Source: Liolophura sinensis
Lineage: Eukaryota > Mollusca > Polyplacophora > Chitonida > Chitonidae
DNA: 64,000 nucleotides
NCBI RefSeq assembly: GCF_032854445.1
Contig: NC_088298.1
Span: forward strand, 22,841,295-22,905,294
Direction of reading: 5' to 3'
Part shown: positions 36,358 through 47,811 of the stretch, one piece after another
How positions within the stretch are numbered: position 1 is the stretch's first letter
Layout of the letters: every line of letters begins with the position of its first letter
Position numbers and translations under genes: made by a program
The notes under the pieces: model-generated
Seen by the model: only the letters and a program-made list of their open reading frames with translations
Database searches by the model: none
What the model was told of the DNA's origin: nothing

Positions 36358-37185
36358 TGTGTGTATATAATATTATCCATGTGTGTATATCATATTATCC
36401 ATGTGGCCATACTATACCATATTGGCTGTGTGTGTATACCATATTGGTTATGTGTGTATACCATATTGGTTATGTGTGTATACCATATTGGTTATGTGTG
36501 TATACCATATTGGTTATGTGTGTATACCATATTGGCCATGTGTGTGTACCATATTGGCCATGTCTGTGTACCATATTGGCATGTGTGTATTCCATATTGG
36601 TCATGTGTGTATACCATATTGGCCATTTGTGTATACCATATTGGTCATGTGTGTATACCGTATTGGTCATGTGTGTATACCATATTGGCCATGTGTGTGT
36701 ACCATATTGGCCATGTGTGTGTACCATATTGGCCGTGTGTATTCCATATTGGTCATGTGTGTATACCATATTGGCCATGTGTGTATACCATATTGGTCAT
36801 GTGTGTATACCATATTGGCCATGTGTGTACATATTGGTCATGTGTGTATACCATATTGGCCATGTATGTATTCCACATTGTCCATGTCTGTGTTCCATAA
36901 TGGCCATGTGTGTATACCATATTGGCCATGTGTGTGTACCATATTGGCCATGTCTATGCACCATATTGGCCATGTGTGTATACCATATTGGCCATGTGTG
37001 TATACCATATTGGCCATGTCTGTTTCCCATGTCTGTGTTCCATATTGGCCATGTCTGTGTTCCATATTGGCCATGTGTATGTACCATATTGGCCATGTGT
37101 ATATACCACATTGGCCATGTCTGTGTACCATATTGGCCATGTGAGTATATCATATTGGCCATGTGTGTATACCATATTGGCCGTT
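36358..37185. repeat. 22-bp minisatellite, about 37 copies, stop-free in all six frames
   Basis: The unit is ccatgtgtgtataccatatt plus gg. The period of 22 bp shifts frame each copy, and no frame on either strand meets a stop within a standard unit. This gives overlapping open frames of up to 292 codons that are not genes. Confidence 0.97.
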
Positions 37186-37299
37186 GGAAGACAATTGGTC
37201 TTCAACATGTGCTAGACAGCTAGGACAAATGGCCTTGCAAGTGTTGACAACTGCTTGTTTCGTATTAATTAAGACCCCCAAGCAGTGACAGCATGGAAA

Positions 37300-37400
37300 T
37301 CTGCCAATTCTGTGTATAAAGCTGGATTTGAACCATCTCAGATCAAATAGCTAGCGCGTCTAACCCCCAGGCATGCTAGACCAGGTAGTTTGGCCTGTTC
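37300..37400 (-). mobile_element. tRNA-like SINE head, antisense (degenerate)
   Basis: On the - strand, gggggttagacgcgctagct is followed by a B box (tggttcaaatccag) at tRNA-like spacing. No SINE body is recognised. Confidence 0.4.
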
Positions 37401-37565
37401 CCCCTGGAGGGAAACAGATAAATAAATAACTACGTTTATTAATTTAGTATGTACATACTATTATATGAGGACGCAGATAGGTGTTATGTTCACTTACAGT
37501 ACTGGACATATGCACCATTTGTATACACACTGGGTTAGTGTCCTCTCTGGCAATTGTGAACGTCT

Positions 37566-37703
37566 GCAAGCAAATAACCTGCAGATGACCGTGGGTTTCC
37601 CTTGGGCCCTACCCGGCTTTCTCCCACCGTAATTATGCTTACCACCGTCGTATAAGTGAAATATTCTTGAGCATTGCGTAAGCACGAAGCAGATAAATAA
37701 GCA
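37566..37703 (+). mobile_element. SINE-A copy, 5'-truncated
   Basis: It contains aacctgcagatgaccgtggg, tttcccttgggccctacccg, ctttctcccaccgtaattat and gtcgtataagtgaaatattc, then a diverged tail. Confidence 0.88.
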
Positions 37704-38166
37704 CATGTTGGTGTAAACTTGCTATATCTGTTTATGTTAACCAGAAACAGAATTGTATTGGCCTTAGTGTCTATAAATTACATGTAACTGCAAAGCTAGT
37801 ATTTGTCCTGGGAATATTTATACCAGCCTAGGTTTATCATTTAAAGAGCAATCTAACCTTTGTTCGTGAACCCTCCCTATATATGTATGTTCAACTGCTC
37901 TATTGGTCTCTCTATACATAACAATGGCCGCTGCAATTTGATTGTGCAACTGGATTTGAGAACGTCTCCAAATCGTTGTCATAATGAAGTCTGCTAATCT
38001 GGATGTCACGACTGAGCAAGAACGCAGCCCGCATGTGAGTTATTGTAGTCATATGCTCATCCAGGATGTACTTGCTTTTTTTGCTGGTCAAGAGGTAGTT
38101 TTTGAAGATCGTGTATAAGTACATGTTCTATTCCATATTTGTATTTTATATATAGAATTGGTAATG
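37704..38166. other. Unassigned sequence
   Basis: No gene or repeat is recognised. Confidence 0.5.
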
Positions 38167-38627
38167 TCCTAATTAAGCGACCTAAAATTTCCTCTTTGAC
38201 TAAGTTGCTCATTTTTCCAGATTCTGAGAGTTGATTTCGGACAGGTGTTGAGAGGTTTGTTTGGAAGGCAGGATGATATCCTACTGGGAAAATGTAATAA
38301 GCTTGGAAGGTAGGATGATATCCTACTGGGAAAATGTAATAAGATTGGAAGGCAGGATGATATCCTACTGGGAAAATGTAATAAGCTTGGAAGGCAGGAT
38401 GATATCCTACTGGGAAAATGTAATACGCATGGAAGGCAGGGTGATATCCTAGTGGGAAAATGTAATAAGCTTGGAAGGCAGGATGATATCCTACTGGGAA
38501 AATGTAATAAGCTTGGAAGGCAGGATGAAAAGTGTAATAAGCTTCAGTACCAAAAGTAATATTTGCCTCATTTATTTGCCTCCCAAAATGCACTTTTTTC
38601 TGTTGAAATTTAAAGTCATTTAGGATA
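38167..38627 (-). mobile_element. M2 MITE-like element whose centre has become a minisatellite
   Basis: On the - strand the order of blocks equals that of the intact M2 copy at 53847-54060. The order is: end with cctaaatgactttaaattt; gaggcaaataaatg; acattttcccagtaggatat; acctgtccgaaatcaactct; gaaaaatgagcaacttagtc; closing end aaattttaggtcgcttaatt. The inner block is present about seven times instead of once. The element is therefore over twice its normal length. Confidence 0.8.
38262..38540. repeat. 42-bp minisatellite, about 6.5 copies, derived from M2
   Basis: The unit on the + strand is ggaaggcaggatgatatcct, then actgggaaaatgtaataagc plus tt. Its reverse complement is the single-copy centre of M2 elements elsewhere (for example near 44341-44377 and 59648-59685). 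Confidence 0.96.
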
Positions 38628-39439
38628 TGTGTATGTACATATTGTTTCTGATAAACCAAGAGGTGACAGTTACAAGCATGTGTATTTGTCGATCAGCACA
38701 TATCTGACAAAATTGCACAGAAACAGGGTTTGTAAGAGGCATTGAAAACTATGAAAAGCCTGAAATTGTGATAGAAACATTGCAAAAAGCTTGGAAAATG
38801 AGGGTTTTGTTGCAGTGGAGCCTGGAGAAGCCTTGAAATTATGACTAACAAGCCACTGTGTTTGTATGCTGACATTGTCATGGGGAATTTGTTTCCCAAC
38901 TTTGAAATTTCTCAATGGACAGGTGTATTAATATGTGAAATATTATGAAAAGATCGATGTAAATGGTGCCATTTGTGTGAAATGTGCCTTAAATCTATCA
39001 GCTGCCCCAAAATTGCCCGATCCTGCTGAGTTATAATGCTAAATATGGTAATTAAACATTTGGAAACTTTTGGCGGAGAGCAAGTTTGGCACTTAATTTT
39101 GGGAACAAAAACATAAAAAGATCTAGTCCTATCCACATTGGGTATTAAACCGCTGATGCTATATTGTCTGGCACCAGACTGTGGTTCAGTGTGCCGTTAG
39201 CAAGAATTCCTCATTTCTGCTGACAGGATTATGTGTTTGTGGTTCCTGCTAGTCTAGACATTACAGACATTCGCCCAGTGTAAGCTGTTTGTCTTCTCAG
39301 CTATGTGTACTTCTACTGTGCAAATGTATTGATCCGACTGGAACATCTTTGTAATGGAGATGAAGCTGGAAGTCCATGAATCATTACTGAAGATCATGTG
39401 TATATGTAGATGGCTTTAGTTGTGCCCAGGGCCATGTTT
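38628..39439. other. Unassigned sequence
   Basis: No gene or repeat is recognised. Confidence 0.5.
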
Positions 39440-39650
39440 GGTGTCTGACAAAAAAATTTCATAACATTTGGCACCATTTTGCATACAGATAAATGTCAGG
39501 GAATATTAATTTATAAAATTTGCTAACCAAATTACATTTTCCCAGTAGATGAATTATCACCCTTAATCATCCCCAGCCATTCACTGTACCTCAAAACACC
39601 TTTCTAAGATCTGCAGAACTCTCAGAAACTCGGTGATGCTAGCATTATAG
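39440..39650 (+). mobile_element. M2 copy, degenerate
   Basis: It shares cagataaatgtcaggga, aattacattttcccagtaga, cctcaaaacacctttctaag and cagaactctcagaaactcgg with the M2 body. The inverted ends are too decayed to place. Confidence 0.6.
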
Positions 39651-39840
39651 CTAACTTAGAATCACTTAATAGCCCAAGATAGAGACGATCACTGGCTATT
39701 TATTCTGTTGATAGGCATAATAGAATTCTTAAAATACTTTTAGAACAACTCTGGAAAACTGGTTTGCCTATTAATTTAGAGTTAGTTCTTAGCTAATCAA
39801 CTGCATTTTTACTTTAATTAGTGTATTAATTAACCGTACG

Positions 39841-40068
39841 TACATGTACATGGACAGCTTCTGTGATCATCTCAGTACATGTATACATGTGTGTGTACAT
39901 GTATACATGTGTATGTACATGTACAGGTATACATGTGTGTGTACATGTATACATGTGTGTGTACATGTACAGGTATACATGTGTGTGTACACGTATACAT
40001 GTGTATGTACACGTCCATGTATACATGTGTGTGTACATGTACAGGTATACATGTGTGTGTACATGTAA
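39841..40068. repeat. GTACATGTA-rich tandem repeat (about 24-26 bp units)
   Basis: Units combine tgtgtgtacatgtatacatg and tgtgtacatgtacaggtata. The tract gtacatgtac is itself a 10-bp palindrome, and alternating purine-pyrimidine runs dominate. Confidence 0.93.
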
Positions 40069-41240
40069 TTGAATGGATGAATGAAAGCTTTGACTAAACG
40101 GATTCAGATGGTAGGAAATGAGAGGTTTTTGTGAAGTCGAACACACCGTAGCCCAGCCTGCACTCTCTTTGAGTTGGACACATGACATGTTTAAGGTGGG
40201 TCTAAAGCTGATTGAAGGCGTTTCACCTCTGTCTACCAACCTCCCCAGAGGTGAACTAATGGAGCAGAAGGTGGCTTTAAATGCAGGTATAAATCAGATC
40301 TTTCTTTTGATCATGTCTGGACATTTGTTTAACGATTGGTCAATTTACTTCGCCATTACTGTGTGTGCTCAACCCATTGGGTTCCTTGTTTCTTCAAAGA
40401 CTTGGTACCAAGTACTGGATGTTTTGCCTTAGTTGAAAAGGATGCTTTGTTAATGATATTGGCCATAAAGTTTCGGCCTTGTGCTATTTAGAGTAAGAGG
40501 AAGGTAGAAAGGCAGGTCAGTTTATACAAAGGGCACAGTTTTGGGAAGTACTTGAAAGCATCTACAGAGAAGCAAAGCAGGGTGGAAGATTATATATTGT
40601 CAGCCTTTGAAGATGGGAATGAAATGGTCTAGCTAGCTCGCATTGGAGAGTCTACATGGTGGCCATAAACTATCAGGGGGAAGTGAAGGTGGCAGAGTAC
40701 CTACCGATTGTTGAGCCGATTGTCTTGAGGGAACAAAAAAGGCTGATTGAAAAAACACACGCACAAAGAAAGTATTTTTATCCAGATTTATTAGGAGTTT
40801 AAAAGCCAAAACTCAAACAAAACAAGCTTATTGGCATTCACCCAGACTACTGCGAAGACTCCAGCAGATATAATCAGATTTATGTCTATCGTTGAATTGG
40901 TAAGTCCGATCCTGAGGTAGACAGTACTTATAGATACGTGTCTGTGTTGTTAGAGCAAACAGATTTGATAGGCTGGAGAGATAAGGTGGCTTTTATACTA
41001 GACTGTTTACTTTATTGTGGAGGTCCGTGTCTGCTGGGCTCTCCGAGAGAATTAGCTTGGGAAATGCACAGGGCTCAAAGATCAAGGGAAATGCTGGGAA
41101 TGAAACACATCCTCTTCAGAAAGACAGCCACTCACACATATATATGTGTGTTATGTTATTTTGTTTACGAATCCAATATTTCAGTTTCAAACAGTGCATT
41201 GGAAATATATTTAACAGGCAGTGTGGTTTCAGTATTACCT
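40069..41240. other. Unassigned sequence
   Basis: Open frames of 104 codons (40118-40432) and 143 codons (40938-41369, overlapping the M1 copy) have no family resemblance. Confidence 0.45.
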
Positions 41241-41437
41241 ATTTCCTCAAACTTCTCACATGTGAAAGAGATACTGTCAGTGCAGTTTATGCACATTTTT
41301 TATTTGATTTTGGAGAAAAAGCTTCATCAGTTGGTTTGGCCAGTTTCAAGGCCTTCACCAAAATTATAAATTTGTCAGTTTACACAGAATAATGCCCTCA
41401 GAATATGCTTGCAGACATGCAGAAAGGTTGAAGAATT
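41241..41437. mobile_element. MITE-like family M1, copy 1 (short form)
   Basis: It begins atttcctcaaacttctcaca and ends acatgcagaaaggttgaaga, so the ends are imperfect inverted repeats. The body shares ttttggaga, ggccagtttcaaggcct, tcagtttacacagaataatg and gaatatgctt with the copies at 49295 and 55091. Confidence 0.75.
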
Positions 41438-41837
41438 GCGTGCGGTATTTGGGATTTACCCGTTTTGGGTATGCAGCTCACTGATTTTAGTCCTTGAAAG
41501 CTGGCTGAAGCCTACGTGGATTTGGAATCCTTAACCTTTAGGATGAGACACCCACATGTGTAGGCGTTGTACATCATCCATGTCAACCTTCTAGACCATG
41601 TATTGTCATGGCCAATCAACTAGCCCCCCCCCCCTCCCTTTCCCCTAAACTGACTAAAACAACATTCTGTTAAAATGATATCTGATAAGGTTGTTGTTGT
41701 GGTTGGCAGCAGTCCACTCATCGGTGCAAACATGTATGTATTCTCCAGAATACTTGGCCAGGTTACCAAAATTAAATATACCACATGTAGGCTAACATGT
41801 TAGTAGTTATTCAGACAAAGAAACCAATTCATTTTGG

Positions 41838-42262
41838 GGAATACATACAGCTAGGGCAATACATATAGCTAGGACAGTACATACAGCCAGGGCAATACAT
41901 ACAGCCAGGGCAATACATACAGCCAGGGCAATACATACAGCTGAGGCAGTACATGCAGCTGGGGCAGTACACACAGCTAGGACAGTACATACAGCTAGGG
42001 CAGTACATACAGCCAGGGCAATACATACAGCTAGAGCAATACATACAGCTGGGGCAGTACATACAGCTAGGGCAGTACATACAGCTAGGGCAATACATAC
42101 AGCTAGGACAGTACATACAGCTGGGGCAGTACATACAGCTAGGGCAGTACATACAGCTTGGGCAATACATACAGCTAGAGCAGAACATACAGCTGGGGCA
42201 GTACATACAGCTGGGGCAGTACATACAGCTAGGGCAGTACATACAGCTAGGGCAATACATGT
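41838..42262. repeat. 18-bp minisatellite, about 23 copies
   Basis: The unit is ggcaatacatacagctag (or ggcagtacatacagctgg). The period is a multiple of three, so frames stay in register and yield artificial MYCPSC or GQYIQL repeats. Confidence 0.97.
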
Positions 42263-42642
42263 ATCTTCTTTAATCATTTGAACAGCCTTATCATACTTCA
42301 TTGTTTTGAAGTGATGTCATAGCAGCCCTGAGTCATCATCAGCTCACTCTCCAAGTCATGTGACTAGAGTACTGGAGGTGAAAACAAACTGACTTTAACC
42401 CAGGTGGGATAGACTTTGAGTAAGATTTTTGCATGAATAGTGACAAATATGGTAAGAAATTTTTTTCTGGAAAAGTAACAGAATGTGTATAATCTTCAAG
42501 TATGATGGTTCCAATGTCCTATAAAATTGTAGAAATCTTCAAAAATCAGCGTTTTGCCCATTTAGCTCCATGTTATTTATCACCGAGAGGAACACAGATA
42601 CTCCAAGCTATGAATTGCAGAGGCTATACATAAAATCAGTAA
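42263..42642. other. Unassigned sequence
   Basis: Nothing recognised. Confidence 0.5.
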
Positions 42643-43782
42643 TTGATTGTGGTCAAGTAGGTGGATGTTACATCTGTCACATATTATATTGTGGTCAAGT
42701 AGGTGGATGTTACATCTGTCACATAATATATTGTGGTCAAGTAGGTGGATGTTACATCTGTCACATATTATATTGTGGTCAAGTAGGTGGATATTACATC
42801 TGTCACATATTATATTGTGGTCAAGTAGGTGGATATTACATCTGTCACATATTATATTGTGGTCAAGTAGGTGGATGTTACATCTGTCACATATTATATT
42901 GTGGTCAAGTAGGTGGATATTACATCTGTCACATATTATATTGTGGTCAAGTAGGTGGATATTACATCTGTCACATAATATATTGTGGTCAAGTAGGTGG
43001 ATATTACATCTGTCACATATTATATTGTGGTCAAGTAGGTGGATATTACATCTGTCACATATTATATTGTGGTCAAGTGGGTGGATATTACATCTGTCAC
43101 ATATTATATTGTGGTCAAGTAGGTGGATATTACATCTGTCACATAATATATTGTGGTCAAGTAGGTGGATATTACATCTGTCACATATTATATTGTGGTC
43201 AAGTAGGTGGATGTTACATCTGTCACATATTATATTGTGGTCAAGTAGGTGGATGTTACATCTGTCACATATTATATTGTGGTCAAGTAGGTGGATATTA
43301 CATCTGTCACATAATATATTGTGGTCAAGTAGGTGGATATTACATCTGTCACATAATATATTGTGGTCAAGTAGGTGGATATTACATCTGTCACATATTA
43401 TATTGTGGTCAAGTAGGTGGATATTACACCTGTCACATATTATATTGTGGTCAAGTAGGTGGATATTACATCTGTCACATAATATATTGTGGTCAAGTAG
43501 GTGGATATTACATCTGTCACATATTATATTGTGGTCAAGTAGGTGGATGTTACATCTGTCACATATTATATTGTGGTCAAGTAGGTGGATATTACATCTG
43601 TCACATAATATATTGTGGTCAAGTAGGTGGATATTACATCTGTCACATATTATATTGTGGTCAAGTAGGTGGATGTTACATCTGTCACATATTATATTGT
43701 GGTCAAGTAGGTGGATATTACATCTGTCACATATTATATTGTGGTCAAGTAGGTGGATGTTACATCTGTCACATAATAATGG
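42643..43782. repeat. 42-bp minisatellite, 27 highly uniform copies
   Basis: The unit is ttgtggtcaagtaggtggat, then attacatctgtcacatatta plus ta. Variation is almost confined to two sites (ggatat/ggatgt and catatt/cataat), with one further change each at about 43079 and 43429. Frames of 411 (+) and 457 (-) codons arise from it. Both strands are open and the variants are not biased to third positions, so it is not a gene. Confidence 0.98.
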
Positions 43783-44250
43783 TGGCTTTTGACAGACAAC
43801 CCTGATGCTGTTCTCAGTGCTTTTCATGATTGCTGAGGGAAAAAAAAACTCAAAAAGATCTGCTAAAAAAAGAGATAGCTTTATTGGCATAGTCCTGTGT
43901 ATGTGCAATTTGTGCGTTGTGTGGTCTTTCTGACCATCCCTACAAGCAGCCAAAGAGACAGGATAACTATTGTCCCACTAATGCTGAAGTCAGCCCACAT
44001 AGCCACCAAGACAAAAGCTGTAATCTTTTGCCTTTCCTGCAGCACGTTTGCAAACAGTTAGTATTGATTTTGCTCCTTAGCAAATTACCTCCCTTTGTTT
44101 GCAAGATGAAGATGGTAATTTGTAAGGTTTTAGGGATCCCGCGATCACAGGCTAGACAATGTAGCAGCCAAGATATGGATTCCACTAGAGGACATCATAC
44201 AGATGTAGCTGGAATATCGATTGCTTTTGGGATAATGGTGAACATGCATT
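43783..44250. other. Unassigned sequence
   Basis: A 112-codon open frame at 43917-44255 (+) has no family pattern. Confidence 0.45.
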
Positions 44251-44445
44251 GGTAAATAACCTAAAAGTTTGCTCAAAACTATGCATTTTTATAAATTTCA
44301 AATAAATGCCGTTAAGAATTTCCTTTTGAGTGCTTTAAATCTTACATTTTCCCAACAGGATATCATCCTGTCTTCCAAAAAGCCTTAGAATGCCCTTTAA
44401 AGATCAACTCTCAAAATCAGGTAAAATGTGCAACTCTTGGGTGAA
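44251..44445 (+). mobile_element. M2 copy, degenerate
   Basis: It starts ggtaaataacctaaaagttt, matching the M2 end. Then come caaataaatgccg, cttacattttcccaacagga, tatcatcctgtcttccaaaa and tcaactctcaaaatcag. The 3' inverted end is not clear. Confidence 0.7.
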
Positions 44446-44479
44446 ACTTTCTAAAGGCCATTGACAGTTTTAATTCATG

Positions 44480-44611
44480 AGCTGATGGTCGTGGGGTTCC
44501 CCCGGGCTCTGCCCTGTTTCCACCCACCGTAATGCTGGCTGCTGTTGTATAAGTGAAATATTCTTGAGTACAGCGTAAAACACCAATCAGATAAATAAAT
44601 AAATAAATAAT
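44480..44611 (+). mobile_element. SINE-A 3' fragment
   Basis: It contains gctgatggtcgtggggttcc, cccgggctctgccctgtttc, cacccaccgtaatgctggct, gtataagtgaaatattcttg and gcgtaaaacaccaatcagat, followed by (aaat)n. This is one of the better-preserved cores. Confidence 0.92.
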
Positions 44612-45277
44612 TCATGAGCTTGGCTCCGGGAATCGACTTGTACATGTAGCTGTATGGAAAAGAAAAAGAAATGTCTGGAAGTTGTCCAATTTTGTATGCA
44701 TCTATTAAAACACTAAACTATGCCTGGAAACAAATTGGTATTTCTCTTTGCCAATCATTATGGATGTTCCAGCTGAGTCATTAGATCGTAAGACCAATTT
44801 TTAAAATAACGCTCAGTACAAACCACCAAAATACTATTATAACCTACCTCCAAGATCTGTAACATGACAAGCAATTGTGAGAAAAGTGAGTTCAAATGTG
44901 GACTTGGGGTTAACACTGGTTGGGTGATCAAGGGCCAGTGGATTTTCTGTCACACCCGTAGATTTTGTAACGTACCGGTCTAGTGGGGCAGCAGAAAATG
45001 AAAGCTTTTCTAAGAAAACTCTTTTCTTTTTATGGAAGTGATGGTGTAAAAATTATCTTTGGCGCTCAAAAATTTTAAAGAAACCAAAAATATGACTGCA
45101 AGCATAGGAAGCGAAACTTTCAAGCCTATGTTGAAATCCATTCTATGAATTGTAGGTGTGTCAGAATGTGAAATTTGCATCCACCCAAAATGACAGATGA
45201 TCCTCATTCATTGTTAACCATTCCAAGTTGATACTGTACTATCCCATGTAAAATCATCAGAACACAAACAGTTTTGT
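44612..45277. other. Unassigned sequence
   Basis: Nothing recognised. Confidence 0.5.
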
Positions 45278-47212
45278 GTCAGGACCAGTGAACGTGTGGG
45301 TGGACCAGTAGGCATGGTAGAACTCAGAGCTAGAGTGCTGGTCGTAGTGTCCAGTTTTGTACCAGTGAACTTGTGGGTGGACCAGTAGACATGGTAGAAC
45401 TCAGAGCTAGAGTGCTGGTCCTTGTGTCCAGTTTTGGACCAGTGAACTTGTGGGTGGACCAGTGGACATGGTAGAACTCAGAGCTAGAGTGCTGGTCGTA
45501 GTGTCCAGTTTTGGACCAGTGAGCTTGTGGGTGGACCAGTAGACATGGTAGAACTCAGAGCTAGAGTACTGGTCCTTTCGTCCAGTTTTGGACCAGTGAG
45601 CTTGTGGGTGGACCAGTAGACATGGTAGAACTCAGAGCTAGAGTACTGGCCCTTGTGTCCAGTTTTGGACCAGTGAACTTGTGGGTGAACCAGTAGACAT
45701 GGTAGAACTCAGAGCTAGAGTACTGGTCCTTTCGTCCAGTTTTGGACCAGTGAGCTTGTGGGTGGACCAGTAGACATGGTAGAACTCAGAGCTAGAGTAC
45801 TGGTCCTTGTGTCCAGTTTTGGACCAGTGAACTTGAGGGTGAACCAGTAGACATGGTAGAACTCAGAGCTAGAGTACTGGTCCTGGTTTTCAGTTTGGGA
45901 CCAGTGAACTTGTGTGTGGACCAGTAGACATGGTAGAACTCAGAGCTAGAGTACTGGTCCTTGTGTCCAGTTTTGGACCAGTGAACTTGTGTGTGGACCA
46001 GTAGACATGGTAGAACTCAGAGCTAGAGTGCTGGTCCTTGTGTCCAGTTTGGGACCAGTGAACTTGTGGGTGGACCAGTAGACATGGTAGAACTCAGAGC
46101 TAGAGTACTGGTCCTTGTGTCCAGTTTTGGACAAGTGAACTTGTGGGTGAACCAGTAGACATGGTAGAACTCAGAGCTAGAGTAATGGGCGTAGTGTCCA
46201 GTTTTGGACTAGTGAACTTGTGGGTGAACTAGTAGACATGGTAGAACCCAGAGCAAGAGTACTGGTCCTTGTGTCCAGTTTTGGACAAGTGAACTTGTGG
46301 GTGAACCAGTAGACATGGTAGAACTCAGAGCTAGAGTACTGGTCCTTGTGTCCAGTTTTGGACCAGTGAGCTTGTGTGTGGACCAGTAGACATGGTAGAA
46401 CTCAGAGCTAGAGTACTGGTCCTTGTGTCCAGTTTTGGACAAGTGAACTTGTGGGTGAACCAGTAGACATGGTAGAACTCAGAGCTAGAGTGCTGGTCAT
46501 AGTGTCCAGATTTGTACCAGTGAACTTGTGGGTGGACCAGTAGACATGGTAGAACTCAGAGCAAGAGTACTGGTCCTTGTGTCCAGTTTTGGACAAGTGA
46601 ACTTGTGTGTGGACCAGTAGACATGGTAGAACTCAGAGCTAGAGTACTGGTCCTGGTGTCCAGTTTGGGACCAGTGAACTTGTGGGTGGACGAGTAGACA
46701 TGGTAGAACTCAGAGCTAGAGCGCTGGTCCTTGTGTCCAGTTTTGGACCAGTGAACTTGTGGGTGAACCAATAGACATGGTAGAACTCAGAGCTAGAGTA
46801 CTGGTCCTGGTGTCCTGTTATGGACCAGTGAACTTGTGGGTGAACTAGTAGACATGGTAGAGCTCAGAGCTAGAGTACTGGGCGTAGTGTCCAGTTTTGG
46901 ACCAGTGAACTTGTGGGTGGACCAGTTGACGTGGTAGAGCTCAGAGCTAGAGTGCTGGTCCTTGTGTCCAGTTTTGGACCAGTGAACTTGTGGGTGGACC
47001 AGTAGACATGGTAGAGCTCAGAGCTAGAGTACTGGTCCTGGTGTCCAGTTTGGGACCAGTGAACTTGTGGGTGGACCAGTAGACATGGTAGAGCTCAGAG
47101 CTAGAGTACTGGTCCTTGTGTCCAGTTTGGGACCAGTGAACTTGTGGGTGAACCAGTAGACATGGTAGAACTCAGAGCTAGAGTACTGGTCCTAGTGTCC
47201 AGTTTGACTTTC
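45278..47212. repeat. 77-bp minisatellite, about 25 copies
   Basis: The unit is ggaccagtgaacttgtgggt, ggaccagtagacatggtaga, actcagagctagagtactgg, then tccttgtgtccagtttt. Copies differ at many scattered sites, so the array looks older than the 42-bp array at 42.6 kb. The unit itself contains the sub-motif ggaccagt twice. Confidence 0.97.
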
Positions 47213-47399
47213 TGCCTAAATTCAGATCCTGTCAAACCGAAGTCACATACATCACTGAATGTTCGGATGGTCCCATTCCGCTAATGATATCCTGGAAGTA
47301 ATGTCCTTAATTAGTCCTGCTGGTGTCTATATGAAAGTTTAGGGATGTTTATAGTCATTAATGGTTTATGCCTATATGCACCTTATCATTTTCTGATTA

Positions 47400-47631
47400 A
47401 ACATTAAATGTAAAATCGAGAGTATTTCTGGAAGCAAATAAATGTCAGAAATTATTATACGTTTGATGCAGAAAGTTAGATTTTACCAGTAAGATGTCAT
47501 CATGATGATGCTTTACCTTCCCAAATAACCCCAAAACACCTGTGTAAAGATCGCTTTAATAAAATAGACAAAAATTACCACCAGCCTTGGACTAAATTTG
47601 AGGTCATTTTTGTTAGGCCTTTTATATACTC
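47400..47631 (+). mobile_element. M2 copy, degenerate
   Basis: It shares gaagcaaataaatgtcag, ttttaccagtaagatgtcat, ttcccaaataaccccaaaac and cttggactaaatttgaggtc with M2. Confidence 0.55.
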
Positions 47632-47707
47632 ATACTATCAAGAATTATTTAAACTTTGTAGAATTAGTAAATTATGTAATTAATTTGATCACTGAATGAT
47701 TACTGCG

Positions 47708-47811
47708 ATTCGTCAACCTTTTTGTTCCTCCCACCATAATGCTGACCACCATAGTAATATAAAGTGAAATCTTTAAGTGAGTATAAAACACCAACCAAAT
47801 AAATAAATCAA
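47708..47811 (+). mobile_element. SINE-A 3' fragment (degenerate)
   Basis: It contains ttcctcccaccataatgctg, aaagtgaaatctttaagtga and gtataaaacaccaaccaaat, followed by (aaat)n. Confidence 0.85.

Noticed and set aside
36274-37223. Overlapping frames of up to 292 codons on both strands
   Set aside because: They are an artefact of the 22-bp unit without stops in any phase.
42570-43953. Two very long open frames (411 codons +, 457 codons -) as a repeat protein
   Set aside because: They are produced by a stop-free 42-bp unit whose length is a multiple of three. Both strands are open, the substitutions are not synonymous-biased, and there is no start or splice context.
44043-44130. Hydrophobic stretch after an acceptor-like ctttcctgcag as the missing membrane-anchor exon
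   Set aside because: The hydrophobic run (LVLILLL) is too short, the downstream donor is weak, and the peptide does not match family anchors.
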